64,000 nucleotides of DNA from CAG-217 sp963638105 (lineage in GTDB: Bacteria; Bacillota; Clostridia; Oscillospirales; Acutalibacteraceae), in the NCBI GenBank assembly GCA_963638105.1, contig CAVHPP010000002.1, positions 1 through 64,000 on the forward strand, read 5' to 3'. Each line of letters opens with the position of its first letter. The stretch's first letter is position 1. Both the position numbers and the translations under genes were made by a program. Below the pieces are notes generated by a model. It did no database searches, was not told the DNA's origin, and saw only the letters and a program-made list of their open reading frames with translations. Positions 16,801 to 24,183 of this stretch are shown piece by piece.

Positions 16801-17792
16801 TGCCTCCGAACGGTCATACTTATACGGAGACGGTACAAACGGCACCTACCTGCACAGCAACCGGGTGTTCCAATTACACTTGCACCGTGTGCGGCGACAG
16901 CTACACCGCAGACACCCCGGCTTTGGGCCATAACTGGGTGCAGCGCGCCTATACGGCGCCTACCTGCTGTGTGGCAGGCCGTGTGCAGCGCTACTGTGCC
17001 CGTTGCGGTACGGAGGAAACGAACATTTTGTCGCCCACCCAGCCGGAGGGGCATTTTGTCAAGGGCACGGTTACGGACAAGACCGGTGCTCCGCTGGAAA
17101 ACATCTCCGTATCGTTGGACGGCACGCCGGTGGCGGTGACCAACGAGAACGGCGTGTTTCTGTTTGAGGGCGTATCGTGCGGGGATTATACTTTGACTTT
17201 TTGCGGCGACGGCTGTGTGTCCCGCAGTGTGCCCCTGTCTGTCAGCGGCGGCAACACCACCGCACCGGCGGCTGTTTTGTTACTGGTAGGTGATTTGAAC
17301 GGCGACGGCTATGTAAACGCACGGGACGATGTGCTGGCTCAGCGGCAAGGGATCAGTCCAAGCGACGGTGCCCACTTGTCGGTGAACCGGGTGCTGCCGA
17401 AGGTGACGCTGGATCGAATTTATGGCGTGCAGGCCAAGATCGGTGTGCTGTATATTCGCCAGTCGGCAGAGGAGAATGGCGCCTACCGCCGCCGATTTGA
17501 GGTGAATGTGCGCGCCTTTAACGAGTACCGGGTGGTGGACTGCGGCTTCTTGTACGGTAAGAATATGGCAGAGACGGATTTGGTGCTGGAGCGGGTAGGT
17601 ACAACCAACGCCCAGGGCTATACGGTCAAGCAAATGCCTGCGGCCTGTACCGCCGGGCGCAAGGTGCTGCTGTACGGCTCCTCCTCTGCCACCGGGCAGG
17701 TGAGTGCCCGGTTTTATATCACTTATACCAACGGCGTAATGACCAAGACTTATTTAAGCGAGGTATGTACCTATGACTATGACGAAGCCTAA
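13803..17792 (+). CDS. secreted subtilisin-like serine protease with LRR modules and a dockerin-like EF-hand
   Basis: A 1329-residue multidomain export product. The N-terminus has a signal segment (GTALLLVLALLVSMLGAALP). The S8 domain has Asp162 (IAQIDTGF), His204 (WHATAVAS), the oxyanion Asn in CSAGNAG and Ser355 (SGTSLSCP); the His motif HAT differs from the usual HGTH. Then come BspA/LRR_5-like modules, for example FTFSGCQSAVFTLPETLQRL. Between and after these are cysteine-pair segments such as YTCAVCGDTYTAPY. A carboxypeptidase-regulatory-like beta domain begins near KGTVTDKTGAPLENISVS. A single dockerin-like calcium loop reads GDLNGDGYVNARDD, followed by about 110 residues of unknown fold. 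Dockerins normally have two such loops. The function is probably surface or cellulosome-like proteolysis or adhesion; that is inference. Confidence 0.88.
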   Translation: MISRYTRRGTALLLVLALLVSMLGAALPVLQKSGAASGAFATAYTALLAKAPVAQADLERDPYGLCRLVVTGYGGKDYGAVAAAVTDGLAILQYDTPAAARKAAVQLAQDGATAEPDSLCQLETDTNLTGNLCPWAGEMVGTTAFCTRRQIPGHRVVIAQIDTGFMLDHPALQGRLVSDGIDLSGDGGANAAYDTRQRGATYWHATAVASVLAGNTDENVKILPYKVVRFGTDTCAASAVLAAMEDAVAKGARVLNMSLSTGQNRAGFAAMMDKAAALGVAVCCSAGNAGAQISNRYPSALPQAITVSAVTADKTVAGFSNYGELVDYCAPGSHITVATMDSGGAPAATTASGTSLSCPYGAACCALLLSLHPDLTLDQLNGLLQGSAEDLGDPGFDPIYGNGLLRLDNLTQTGATGDLTYTLTLPEGTLALTGTGDGADYDRGAATPWALWAEDLQQITVADTVTGLGNFTFSGCQSAVFTLPETLQRLGAYVFENCKGLHTITLPRNVEQVGIGAFSGCSDLTVRGWRNTPAPRAAAAAGAAFLPLGCVHNYVCQILRPTDTDPGSLIYTCAVCGDTYTAPYTEPQVLGSGSCGSGVTWTCYATGQLEITGAGRLSACSSSAAPWAAYADKVSSVFIGEGVTGVTGYAFADMRRVTAFSVTGDDYTVAEGVLYSGDGTELLCYPGGRVATDFTIPDGVTAVYAAAFLSAWQLQQVESASAVLTVTADGLLYGKNGRTLLMALPQFHKDTLVLRRAVLIAGGAFLLNDTLRTVYATAAVSVEPHGLGTAFSDGFVRRALTVYGLPGSVLETYCGTAIPFYPVNSGACGAETAWQYDLDTAALTISGSGPVTDFAADVAPWALFGTEIRQVTVEDGVTALPESSFADCTGLTRVTLGSGIEKMDANWFAHCPNLTELTVTATDTVFPAAVFAGVGDGLTLYGYYDTTVMDYARQHGLTFVALGCLHRIYTDSGPVPTCTAGATRSRTCARCGADLGTVELPPNGHTYTETVQTAPTCTATGCSNYTCTVCGDSYTADTPALGHNWVQRAYTAPTCCVAGRVQRYCARCGTEETNILSPTQPEGHFVKGTVTDKTGAPLENISVSLDGTPVAVTNENGVFLFEGVSCGDYTLTFCGDGCVSRSVPLSVSGGNTTAPAAVLLLVGDLNGDGYVNARDDVLAQRQGISPSDGAHLSVNRVLPKVTLDRIYGVQAKIGVLYIRQSAEENGAYRRRFEVNVRAFNEYRVVDCGFLYGKNMAETDLVLERVGTTNAQGYTVKQMPAACTAGRKVLLYGSSSATGQVSARFYITYTNGVMTKTYLSEVCTYDYDEA

Positions 17793-18240
17793 ACTGCTGG
17801 TCTCCGCCTGCCTGCTGGGGGAGAACTGCAAGTACAGCGGCGGCAATAACAGGAATGAGCAGGTGCAGGCGCTGAAACGATATTTTCAGCTGATCCCGGT
17901 GTGCCCGGAGTGCTTTGGCGGACTGCCTATTCCCCGGGAGCCAAGTGAAATTCGGGACGGCTGCGTGGTGAGCAAAAGCGGTGTCGATGTGACCGCCGCT
18001 TTTGCGGACGGGGCGGAAAAAACCCTGTATATTGCTGAGGAGGAAAACTGCGGCCTGGCGCTTCTTAAGGAGCGCAGCCCATCCTGCGGCAGCCGCTTTG
18101 TTTATGACGGCACCTTTACCGGCACGGTGGTGCCGGGGCAGGGCGTGACGGCGGCGTTGCTGGCCGGGCGCGGGATAGAGCTGTTCAGCGAAGAAACCAT
18201 TGCCCGCTTGCTTTTGCTGTACGGTCCGGACCGGATGTAA
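17773..18240 (+). CDS. DUF523 family protein
   Basis: A 155-residue small cytoplasmic protein with the DUF523 opening VSACLLGENCKYSGG, CPECFGGLPIPREP and the later LKERSPSCGSRFVYDG. The conserved cysteines suggest metal or cofactor binding, but no activity is established for the family as far as I know. It overlaps the end of the subtilase by 20 bases; ATG at 17773 or 17779 could be used. It closes the cluster that starts with the HAD hydrolase. Confidence 0.88.
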   Translation: MTMTKPKLLVSACLLGENCKYSGGNNRNEQVQALKRYFQLIPVCPECFGGLPIPREPSEIRDGCVVSKSGVDVTAAFADGAEKTLYIAEEENCGLALLKERSPSCGSRFVYDGTFTGTVVPGQGVTAALLAGRGIELFSEETIARLLLLYGPDRM

Positions 18241-18263
18241 AAACTTGCCTTTTTTGCGTCTGC

Positions 18264-18278
18264 GGCGTTGACAACGCC
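18264..18278. promoter_or_regulatory. 15-bp palindrome across a -35 box
   Basis: GGCGTTG, a central A, and CAACGCC form a perfect palindrome whose middle is the TTGACA -35 element of the following gene. A protein bound here would block the promoter, so it is a candidate operator. It could also be chance. Confidence 0.4.
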
Positions 18279-18296
18279 CGGCGTCTAAAGTATAAT
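18268..18296 (+). promoter_or_regulatory. consensus sigma-A promoter of a lipoprotein gene
   Basis: TTGACA at 18268-18273 and TATAAT at 18291-18296 with a 17-base spacer, a perfect match to consensus. Confidence 0.88.
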
Positions 18297-18323
18297 GCAA
18301 ATAAGGAAAGTGAGGGCTTTTTC

Positions 18324-18827
18324 ATGAAAAAATGGTTTACCCTTTGTATGGCTGTTTTGTTGCTGCTGGGCGTGTTTGCCGGCTGTACCAAAGGCGGCTC
18401 CGGCGGCGAGACCACCACGGCAGAGACCACCACATCTCCCTTAGAGACTAAGTCCGCAGCCATTACCGGCAATACGGCCATCCGTTTGCTGGAGAGCTAT
18501 TCTAAAAAAGAGCTGGGCCTGGACAATGTGGGCAAGAAAAAATATGAGTTTATGCTCAGCACCATCGGCTCGGAGATCAAGGGCAAGAAGTATATTCGCG
18601 CCGAGGCGGGCTATATGGACCAGACCGGCAAGGATGAGAACGGCAAGCCGGTGTATCAGATGAAGTCGTACAAGACTTTTTATATTGCTTATGACGGCAA
18701 GACTCTGCTGATCGACCAGGGCGACGGCAAGTACAAAACCCTGCAGATCGACAAGGCGCGGCTGGATAAAGTGACCACCACCCAGGCCAGCACCCAGAAG
18801 CACGAGAGCACTTCCAAGAAAAAATAA
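18324..18827 (+). CDS. predicted lipoprotein of unknown function
   Basis: A 167-residue protein with a lipoprotein signal peptide ending in the lipobox VFAGC, then a Thr/Ser/Glu-rich linker (GGETTTAETTTSPLETKS). The small globular domain has repeated aromatic/lysine strands. A Ser/Thr/Lys-rich tail follows. I recognise no family. It has its own consensus promoter and stands alone before pyk. It is probably an abundant surface protein, given the promoter strength. Confidence 0.75.
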   Translation: MKKWFTLCMAVLLLLGVFAGCTKGGSGGETTTAETTTSPLETKSAAITGNTAIRLLESYSKKELGLDNVGKKKYEFMLSTIGSEIKGKKYIRAEAGYMDQTGKDENGKPVYQMKSYKTFYIAYDGKTLLIDQGDGKYKTLQIDKARLDKVTTTQASTQKHESTSKKK

Positions 18828-18974
18828 TCGACAAATGCGCAAACAACAGTCTGTTATCGGCGGCGGGTTATGGGATTTTCCACAATTCTGTCGCCGAATT
18901 TTTGTGCTTTTTACCAGTATTTTCACTTCCAAACCCGGTTATTTTAAGATTATGTAAAAAACCGGTTGCCGGTG

Positions 18975-19002
18975 TTGCCTTTTGGCGGTTTTGTGGTAAA
19001 AT
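18975..19002 (+). promoter_or_regulatory. promoter of pyk operon
   Basis: TTGCCT at 18975-18980 and TAAAAT at 18997-19002, spacer 16 bases. The rest of 18828-18974 has only a weak GC stem (TCGGCG/CGCCGA) before a T-rich tract near 18900, a possible terminator of the lipoprotein gene. Confidence 0.55.
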
Positions 19003-19038
19003 GAATTCTGGAATCGTAGAAATAAGGAGTCTTGATCG

Positions 19039-20463
19039 ATGAAAAAAACAAAAATTATTTGCACCCTCGGTCCGGCAACGGATAACGATCAGGTGTTGGC
19101 GGATATGATTAAGGCCGGTATGGATGTGGCACGGTTCAACTTTAGTCACGGTGATTACGATGCCCAGTCCAAGCGGCTGGAGCAGTTGAAACGTGTGCGT
19201 GAGGCGCAGGGCGTGCCAGTGGCTACCTTGCTGGATACCAAGGGTCCGGAAATTCGAACCGGGGACTTTGAAGATCCAGACGGCGTGGTGATTCACAAAG
19301 GGGACACTTTTACGCTGACCACAAAAAAATGCCTGGGTGATGCCAAGCACTGCTATGTGAACTACCCCGGGTTGATAGACGATGTAAAAGTGGGCACCTC
19401 TATCCTCATTAACGACGGCCTGATCGCCATGGAGGTGACGGAGCTGCGCCGGGACGAGATCGTCTGCCGGGTAACGGACGGCGGTCTGCTCACCAACAAA
19501 AAGGGCGTGAATGTGCCGGATATCAGCCTGAATATGCCTTACCTGTCTCCGGCAGATATGCAGGATTTGGAATTCGGTGCGTCTCATGATTTTGATTTTA
19601 TCGCCGCATCCTTTGTGCGTACCGCAGGAGATGTGATCTATCTGCGCAACTTCTGCCAGGCGCTGGGCTGGAACGATGTGCGTATTATTGCTAAAATCGA
19701 GAATATGGAGGGCGTCAACAACATTGACGCGATTATTGAAGAAGCGGATGGCATTATGGTGGCCCGCGGCGACATGGGCGTAGAAATCCCCTTTGAGCGG
19801 ATCCCCGCCATTCAAAAGATGATCATTCACAAGGTGTATTCTGCCGGCAAAGTGGTGGTGACCGCTACCCAAATGCTGGAGTCTATGATCACCAATCCCC
19901 GCCCCACCCGGGCAGAGATCACCGATGTGGCTAACGCCATTTATGACGGCACCTCCGCCATTATGCTCAGTGGCGAGACCGCTATGGGCGCCCACCCGGT
20001 AGAGGCAGTGCAGACCATGGCCTCCATTGCCGCTACCACGGAGGAGGACATTGACTACAAGGTGCGCTTTTCCAATGTGTATCCGGCGCCGCTGACGAAG
20101 AATATTACTTCTGCTATCGGTCACGCTACGGTGACCACCGCCCATGACCTGGGCGCTGCCGCCATCGTAACGGTTACGCAAAGCGGCACCACCGCCCGTA
20201 TGATCTCCAAGTACCGCCCGGATGTGCCTATTATCGGCGCCACTACGGAGGAGAAGGTGCTGCGCCAGCTGATGCTCAGCTGGGGTGTGGTGCCGGTGCG
20301 CTGCGTGCGCCAGGATAATACGGACGCTCTGTTTGACCACGCGGTGGAGGTAGGTCGCGCCACCGGCCTGATCCACCCGGACGATATTGTGGTCATTACC
20401 GCAGGTATTCCTCTGGGTGCCAGCGGCACCACCAATATGCTGAAAGTGCAGACGGTGCGATGA
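19039..20463 (+). CDS. pyk: pyruvate kinase
   Basis: Converts phosphoenolpyruvate and ADP to pyruvate and ATP, the last step of glycolysis. The 474-residue chain opens with KTKIICTLGPATDND, has FNFSHGDY, and contains the active-site stretch IMVARGDMGVEIPFERIP followed by TATQMLESM. The C-terminal domain ends at the usual core length, without the extra PEP-utilising domain found in Bacillus pyruvate kinase. AAGGAG lies at the proper distance before the start at 19039. Its stop overlaps the next gene as ATGA, so it leads an operon with the GNAT protein and mltG. Confidence 0.96.
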   Translation: MKKTKIICTLGPATDNDQVLADMIKAGMDVARFNFSHGDYDAQSKRLEQLKRVREAQGVPVATLLDTKGPEIRTGDFEDPDGVVIHKGDTFTLTTKKCLGDAKHCYVNYPGLIDDVKVGTSILINDGLIAMEVTELRRDEIVCRVTDGGLLTNKKGVNVPDISLNMPYLSPADMQDLEFGASHDFDFIAASFVRTAGDVIYLRNFCQALGWNDVRIIAKIENMEGVNNIDAIIEEADGIMVARGDMGVEIPFERIPAIQKMIIHKVYSAGKVVVTATQMLESMITNPRPTRAEITDVANAIYDGTSAIMLSGETAMGAHPVEAVQTMASIAATTEEDIDYKVRFSNVYPAPLTKNITSAIGHATVTTAHDLGAAAIVTVTQSGTTARMISKYRPDVPIIGATTEEKVLRQLMLSWGVVPVRCVRQDNTDALFDHAVEVGRATGLIHPDDIVVITAGIPLGASGTTNMLKVQTVR

Positions 20464-20948
20464 ATTCCTTGCGCTTTTTTACCGCCCAGGACCCGGATAT
20501 GGCACAGGTGCGTGCCATTCGCCGGCAGGTGTTTGTGCAGGACCTGGGCGTACCGGAGCAGCAGGAGTTTGACGCGGCGGATCTGCCGGGGGCAGATACG
20601 GTTTATGCGCTCCTGACCGCAGAGGGCAACCCCTTGGGCACCGGCCGTCTGCAAGGGGCGGCGGAGGACTATAAAATCGGGCGCATTGCCTTTTTGCCCG
20701 CTGCCAGAGGGCAGGGGAGCGGCCGCCGACTGGTAACGGCGCTGGTGCGCCGTGCCGCCGAACAGGGCGCGCACCGTGTGCCGGTGGACGCGCGGCTGGA
20801 GGCTGTGGGCTTTTACGAAAAGTTGGGGTTCACACCCTGTGGAGAGCCGTTTACGCAGCGGGGTATGCGCCATTTGCCAATGGAATTGACCGGGACGGCC
20901 CTGCGCCGCCTGTTGGGAGAGAACGACCATGACGAAGAAGAAAAATAA
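20460..20948 (+). CDS. GNAT-family N-acetyltransferase
   Basis: A 162-residue predicted acetyl-CoA-dependent acyltransferase. The acetyl-CoA-binding motif is IGRIAFLPAARGQGSGRRLV (about residues 73-92), and the C-terminal GFYEKLGFTPCGEPF is a typical GNAT ending. The opening RQVFVQDLGVPEQQEFD resembles the ElaA/YjcF-like subgroup. The substrate is unknown. It overlaps pyk by four bases and mltG by 20 bases. Confidence 0.87.
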   Translation: MNSLRFFTAQDPDMAQVRAIRRQVFVQDLGVPEQQEFDAADLPGADTVYALLTAEGNPLGTGRLQGAAEDYKIGRIAFLPAARGQGSGRRLVTALVRRAAEQGAHRVPVDARLEAVGFYEKLGFTPCGEPFTQRGMRHLPMELTGTALRRLLGENDHDEEEK

Positions 20949-21969
20949 ATCCATGCGTATTCTGCTGCCGGTGCTGTTGATCGCGGCGCTGGTGGCAGCG
21001 GGCTTGTACGCTTACAACCTGGTGCGCACGGATGTGGCCGGGGAGCGGGGCAGCAGCGCCAAGTACACGCTGGTGATTGAGGACAACGACTTTGCCTACG
21101 AAATCGGCGCCAAGCTGAAAAACGCCGGTATGATCAAAAGCGATACGGTGTGGACCTGGTGGATGGACCGCAATTACCCGGATTTTACATACTATAACGG
21201 CGAGTATTACCTAAACGCCGGTATGAGCTATCAGGATTTGGCGGAGAAGCTGCAAAACCCGGACATCAGCCATAAGAAGGTGAAGGTCACCATTCCCGAG
21301 GGCTACACGGTGTTTGATATTGCCTCTACGCTGGAGAAAAAGAATGTATGCAGCGCCAAGGATTTCTTAAAGGCGTGCAGCACCACCGAGGGCTACGATT
21401 ATGACTGGCTGGCGGACTTCCCCAAGAATGACCCCAATGTGGGCTATATTTTAGAGGGCTTTTTGTTCCCGGCTACTTATGACTTTGGGGAGAATTCCAA
21501 GGCAACGGATATTGCAAATGCGATGTTAGAGGCCTTTGACCAGCGGATCACCGATGAGGTGAAAGCCTATTGCAAGCAGCGGGGCTATACCCTGTACCAG
21601 TTTGTGACCCTGTGCTCCATTGTGCAAAAGGAGGCGCTGAGCAAGTCCAGCCAGGGCAACATTGCTTCCACTTTGGAGAACCGGCTGGACAAGGGCATGA
21701 AGATCGAGTGCGATGTGACCTATTACTACGCCAAGGCTCTGCGGGATCACGGCTTTTCCCAGTCGGTGTATGACGCTTATTACACCTACCGCTGTCCCGG
21801 CCTGCCTGCCGGGCCCATTGCCAACCCGGGTACGGAAATTATGACTGCCACCGTGGAGCACCCCGGTACCGATTATTTGTACTTCTTCTCGGATTTGAAA
21901 GGGAACTTCCACTTTGCCGCTACTTATGATGAATTTGAAAGCTTAAAGGCCAAGTACCCCTGGCAATAA
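20929..21969 (+). CDS. mltG: endolytic murein transglycosylase MltG (YceG-like)
   Basis: A membrane-anchored lytic transglycosylase that cuts nascent peptidoglycan strands and is thought to end glycan synthesis. The 346-residue protein has one N-terminal membrane helix (about 10-28) and the YceG domain. The catalytic glutamate is in CSIVQKEALSKS, with LEGFLFPATYDF before it and CPGLPAGPIANPG after it, all family hallmarks. It is the last gene of the pyk operon. Its link to pyk through translational overlap is unusual but not informative on function. Confidence 0.93.
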   Translation: MTKKKNKSMRILLPVLLIAALVAAGLYAYNLVRTDVAGERGSSAKYTLVIEDNDFAYEIGAKLKNAGMIKSDTVWTWWMDRNYPDFTYYNGEYYLNAGMSYQDLAEKLQNPDISHKKVKVTIPEGYTVFDIASTLEKKNVCSAKDFLKACSTTEGYDYDWLADFPKNDPNVGYILEGFLFPATYDFGENSKATDIANAMLEAFDQRITDEVKAYCKQRGYTLYQFVTLCSIVQKEALSKSSQGNIASTLENRLDKGMKIECDVTYYYAKALRDHGFSQSVYDAYYTYRCPGLPAGPIANPGTEIMTATVEHPGTDYLYFFSDLKGNFHFAATYDEFESLKAKYPWQ

Positions 21970-22035
21970 TGGACTTTTGGCGATTATCACCAAAGGACGG
22001 AGCAAAAGTTTGGAGAAAGTGCCAAAGGCTTTTCG

Positions 22036-22065
22036 TTGACGGTAAAATTGAAAATATGGTAAAAT
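22036..22065 (+). promoter_or_regulatory. promoter embedded in a terminator
   Basis: TTGACG at 22036-22041 and TAAAAT at 22060-22065, spacer 18 bases. The -10 and the predicted start near 22072 lie inside the 5' arm of the hairpin at 22061-22100. Confidence 0.6.
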
Positions 22066-22100
22066 AAGTGTGTCCCCCTGTGGGGCGCACTTATTTTTTT
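22061..22100 (+). terminator. intrinsic terminator of the pyk-mltG operon
   Basis: The 5' arm at 22061-22076 pairs with 22082-22097 in a continuous stem with two G-U pairs and a 5-base loop, and the stem runs into a T tract. A transcript starting at the embedded promoter would lack the 5' arm and so escape termination. Confidence 0.75.
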
Positions 22101-22137
22101 ACCTTCATACAAAGGAACAGAGAAAGCGAGGATTTTT

Positions 22138-23205
22138 ATGAAAAAATTACTTTCCACCCTGCTGGCTGTTATGCTGGCTGTGACCATGCTCACCGGCATG
22201 GCGATCCCTGCCCAGGCAGCGGAGAACGACATTTTCAACCCCGGCGTGCTGGAGCTGGACGGCAGTGCTGCCGTTACATTCAGCAAAACCAAGAACGCTG
22301 CATTCTTTACTTTTACTCCGGCTACAAAGGGTATGTATGAGTTCAAAATGCAGGACAAGAAGTTTGCAGATCTGTATGTGTCTATGGATATTTGCGACAA
22401 CTATTTGAACAGCCTTGCCGATTCCGACGATGTGACGGGCGACGGCTCTAATACGACGATCGCCGTGGCAGCTACATTGGAGGCCGGTGTGACCTACATT
22501 GTGGGCGTCTATATGAATTCGGATGATGCAGAAGAGTTGTCCCGTCCGCTGACAGTGAATGTGAATGCACTGGTGCACAAGCACAACATCAAGACGATGA
22601 ATGTGGTGGCTACAAAGGAAGATTTTGGCTATACCGCCAAGTATTGCACCTACTGCACATTGGAAGATGAGTCTATGCAGGTGTATTTTCCCTATGAGAC
22701 GGTTAAGTTGAGCAAGACCTCTTATACCTATGATGGCAAAGAGAAAAAACCGGGCGTTACGGTTACGGATGTTTTGGACGAACCTATCGCCAAGAGTGAG
22801 TACACCGTGACTTATCCCAAGAGCGCCAAGAATGTAGGCAAGTACACGGTGACCATCAAGTTTAAGAACCACTATGCCGGCACGGAAAAGCGCACCTTTA
22901 CCATCAATCCCAAGGGCACTGCTTTGAGCAAGGTGACCAGCCCCAAGAAAGCCCAGCTGAAAGTGACCTGGAAGAAGCAGGCCACCCAGACCACCGGCTA
23001 TCAGGTGCAGTACAGCACGGACAAGAACTTCAAAAAGGGCAACAAGACCGTAACTGTAAAGGGCGCCAAGACCACCTCTAAGACCATTTCCAAGCTCACC
23101 AAGGGCAAGAAATACTATGTGCGGGTGCGTACCTATAAGACGGTGAACAAGACCAATTTCTACTCCGGCTGGAGCAAGAGCAGCTCTGTCACCGTGAAAA
23201 AATAA
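22138..23205 (+). CDS. secreted protein with Ig-like and fibronectin type III-like domains
   Basis: A 355-residue export product with a clear signal peptide (KKLLSTLLAVMLAVTMLTGM, cleavage after PAQA). Residues about 30-140 form a beta-rich domain resembling bacterial pre-peptidase or Ig-like folds. Then comes an MBG-like segment (SYTYDGKEKKPGVTVTDV, KNVGKYTVTIKFKNHYAG). The C-terminal FN3-like domain contains YQVQYSTDKNFKKGNKTV and GKKYYVRVRTYK. No catalytic site is visible. The FN3 part resembles the one ending the protein at 42765-44546. The role is probably surface adhesion or cell-wall association. Confidence 0.82.
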   Translation: MKKLLSTLLAVMLAVTMLTGMAIPAQAAENDIFNPGVLELDGSAAVTFSKTKNAAFFTFTPATKGMYEFKMQDKKFADLYVSMDICDNYLNSLADSDDVTGDGSNTTIAVAATLEAGVTYIVGVYMNSDDAEELSRPLTVNVNALVHKHNIKTMNVVATKEDFGYTAKYCTYCTLEDESMQVYFPYETVKLSKTSYTYDGKEKKPGVTVTDVLDEPIAKSEYTVTYPKSAKNVGKYTVTIKFKNHYAGTEKRTFTINPKGTALSKVTSPKKAQLKVTWKKQATQTTGYQVQYSTDKNFKKGNKTVTVKGAKTTSKTISKLTKGKKYYVRVRTYKTVNKTNFYSGWSKSSSVTVKK

Positions 23206-23213
23206 GAAAATCG

Positions 23214-23242
23214 TTGACAAATCCGCGCGGGTGTGGTAAACT
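23214..23242 (+). promoter_or_regulatory. promoter of infC-rpmI-rplT
   Basis: TTGACA at 23214-23219 and TAAACT at 23237-23242 with a 17-base spacer. It starts just after the preceding secreted protein gene. Confidence 0.8.
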
Positions 23243-23249
23243 ATTGCCA

Positions 23250-23360
23250 CAACAAAGCAGAACGACCCTGTTCTCCCCTCCCGCTGCGGCAAAGAGGGCA
23301 ATCTTCAATTCCTGAGATTTGAGAGAAGTGCGGGCGTTTTGCGTCCGCACTTTTTGGCTT
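23250..23360 (+). promoter_or_regulatory. L20-type autoregulatory leader
   Basis: The 5' UTR of about 145 bases has early stems AGAAC/GTTCT and CCCTC/GAGGG, and then a complete intrinsic terminator before the infC ribosome site. In Firmicutes such leaders let excess L20 cause premature termination of infC-rpmI-rplT. The operon and terminator are seen here; L20 control is inferred from that family. Confidence 0.7.
23326..23355 (+). terminator. attenuator terminator in the infC leader
   Basis: AAGTGCGGGCG pairs with CGTCCGCACTT (one G-U) around a short T-rich loop and is followed by five Ts. It lies 41 bases before the infC start codon. Confidence 0.8.
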
Positions 23361-23396
23361 TTCAGCCGGTGCAACTTTATCAAAGAGGTGTTATTT

Positions 23397-23921
23397 ATCA
23401 GCAGAGAAAAGGACACAGTCCAACTCAACGAACAAATTCGGGATAAAGAACTTCGTATCGTCTCCGCCGACGGCGAGCAGTTGGGGATCATGAGCGCCCG
23501 TGACGCGCAAAAGATCGCCGATGATCGCGGTCTGGATCTGGTGAAGATCGCTCCCCAGGCCAAGCCCCCGGTCTGCAAGATCATGGATTACAGCAAGTAC
23601 CGTTACGAGCAGGCCAAGCGGGAGAAAGAGAACCGCAAGAATCAAAAGACCGTGGAAACGAAAGAGATTCGTCTGTCCCTGAAGATCGACATCGGTGACT
23701 TCAACACCAAGCTCAACCATGCCAAAAAGTTCTTAGAGGCCGGCAACAAGCTGAAGGTATCTATCCGCCTGCGCGGGCGGGAGATGGCCCACTCCGACTT
23801 GGGCGTTGCCACCATGCAGCGCTTTGCCGAGGGGATCGGCGAGCTGGGCTCTGTTGACAAGCAACCCAAACTGGAGGGCAGACAGATCCTGATGTTTATG
23901 TCCCCCAAGGCAGCAAAGTAA
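23397..23921 (+). CDS. infC: translation initiation factor IF-3
   Basis: Binds the 30S subunit, prevents premature 50S joining and proofreads start-codon selection. The 174-residue reading from 23397 begins ISREKDTVQLNEQIRDKELR, the usual IF-3 opening, and contains PPVCKIMDYSKYRYE and KTVETKEIRLS. No ATG exists at the family start. The codon there is ATC, six bases after AGAGGTG. Non-AUG starts (AUU, AUC) are a conserved feature of infC and allow IF-3 to reduce its own translation. The frame is open further upstream into the attenuator, which is not coding. First gene of the operon with L35 and L20. Confidence 0.95.
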   Translation: MSREKDTVQLNEQIRDKELRIVSADGEQLGIMSARDAQKIADDRGLDLVKIAPQAKPPVCKIMDYSKYRYEQAKREKENRKNQKTVETKEIRLSLKIDIGDFNTKLNHAKKFLEAGNKLKVSIRLRGREMAHSDLGVATMQRFAEGIGELGSVDKQPKLEGRQILMFMSPKAAK

Positions 23922-23945
23922 ATTCACAAAACGGAGGAATAGATT

Positions 23946-24143
23946 ATGCCTAAAATCAAAACGCACAGCGGCGCAAAAAAGCGCTTCAAGACCACCAAAA
24001 GCGGCAAGGTAAAGCGTGCCCACGCTTACACCTCCCACATTTTGACCAAGAAGTCCACCAAGCGTAAGAGAAACCTGCGCAAGACTGCCGTTGCAGATGT
24101 GACCAACCAGAAGCAGTGCAAGCGCCTGGTGCCCTACAAATAA
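23946..24143 (+). CDS. rpmI: 50S ribosomal protein L35
   Basis: A 65-residue, very basic protein starting PKIKTHSGAKKRFKTTKSGK, the conserved L35 opening, with the full family length. GGAGG-like signal (ACGGAGG) precedes the start. It lies between infC and rplT in the conserved order. Confidence 0.98.
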   Translation: MPKIKTHSGAKKRFKTTKSGKVKRAHAYTSHILTKKSTKRKRNLRKTAVADVTNQKQCKRLVPYK

Positions 24144-24183
24144 GAGACAACGCGTGTTATCAGAATATCGGAGGTAAGAAAGA

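Noticed and set aside
18858..18903. Strong terminator after the lipoprotein gene
   Set aside because: The only stem is about 6 bp with a loop of more than 25 bases; too weak to list as a feature.
23319..23396. ATG-started extension of infC
   Set aside because: The extra 26 codons run through the attenuator hairpin and have no ribosome site; the conserved protein begins at the ATC.
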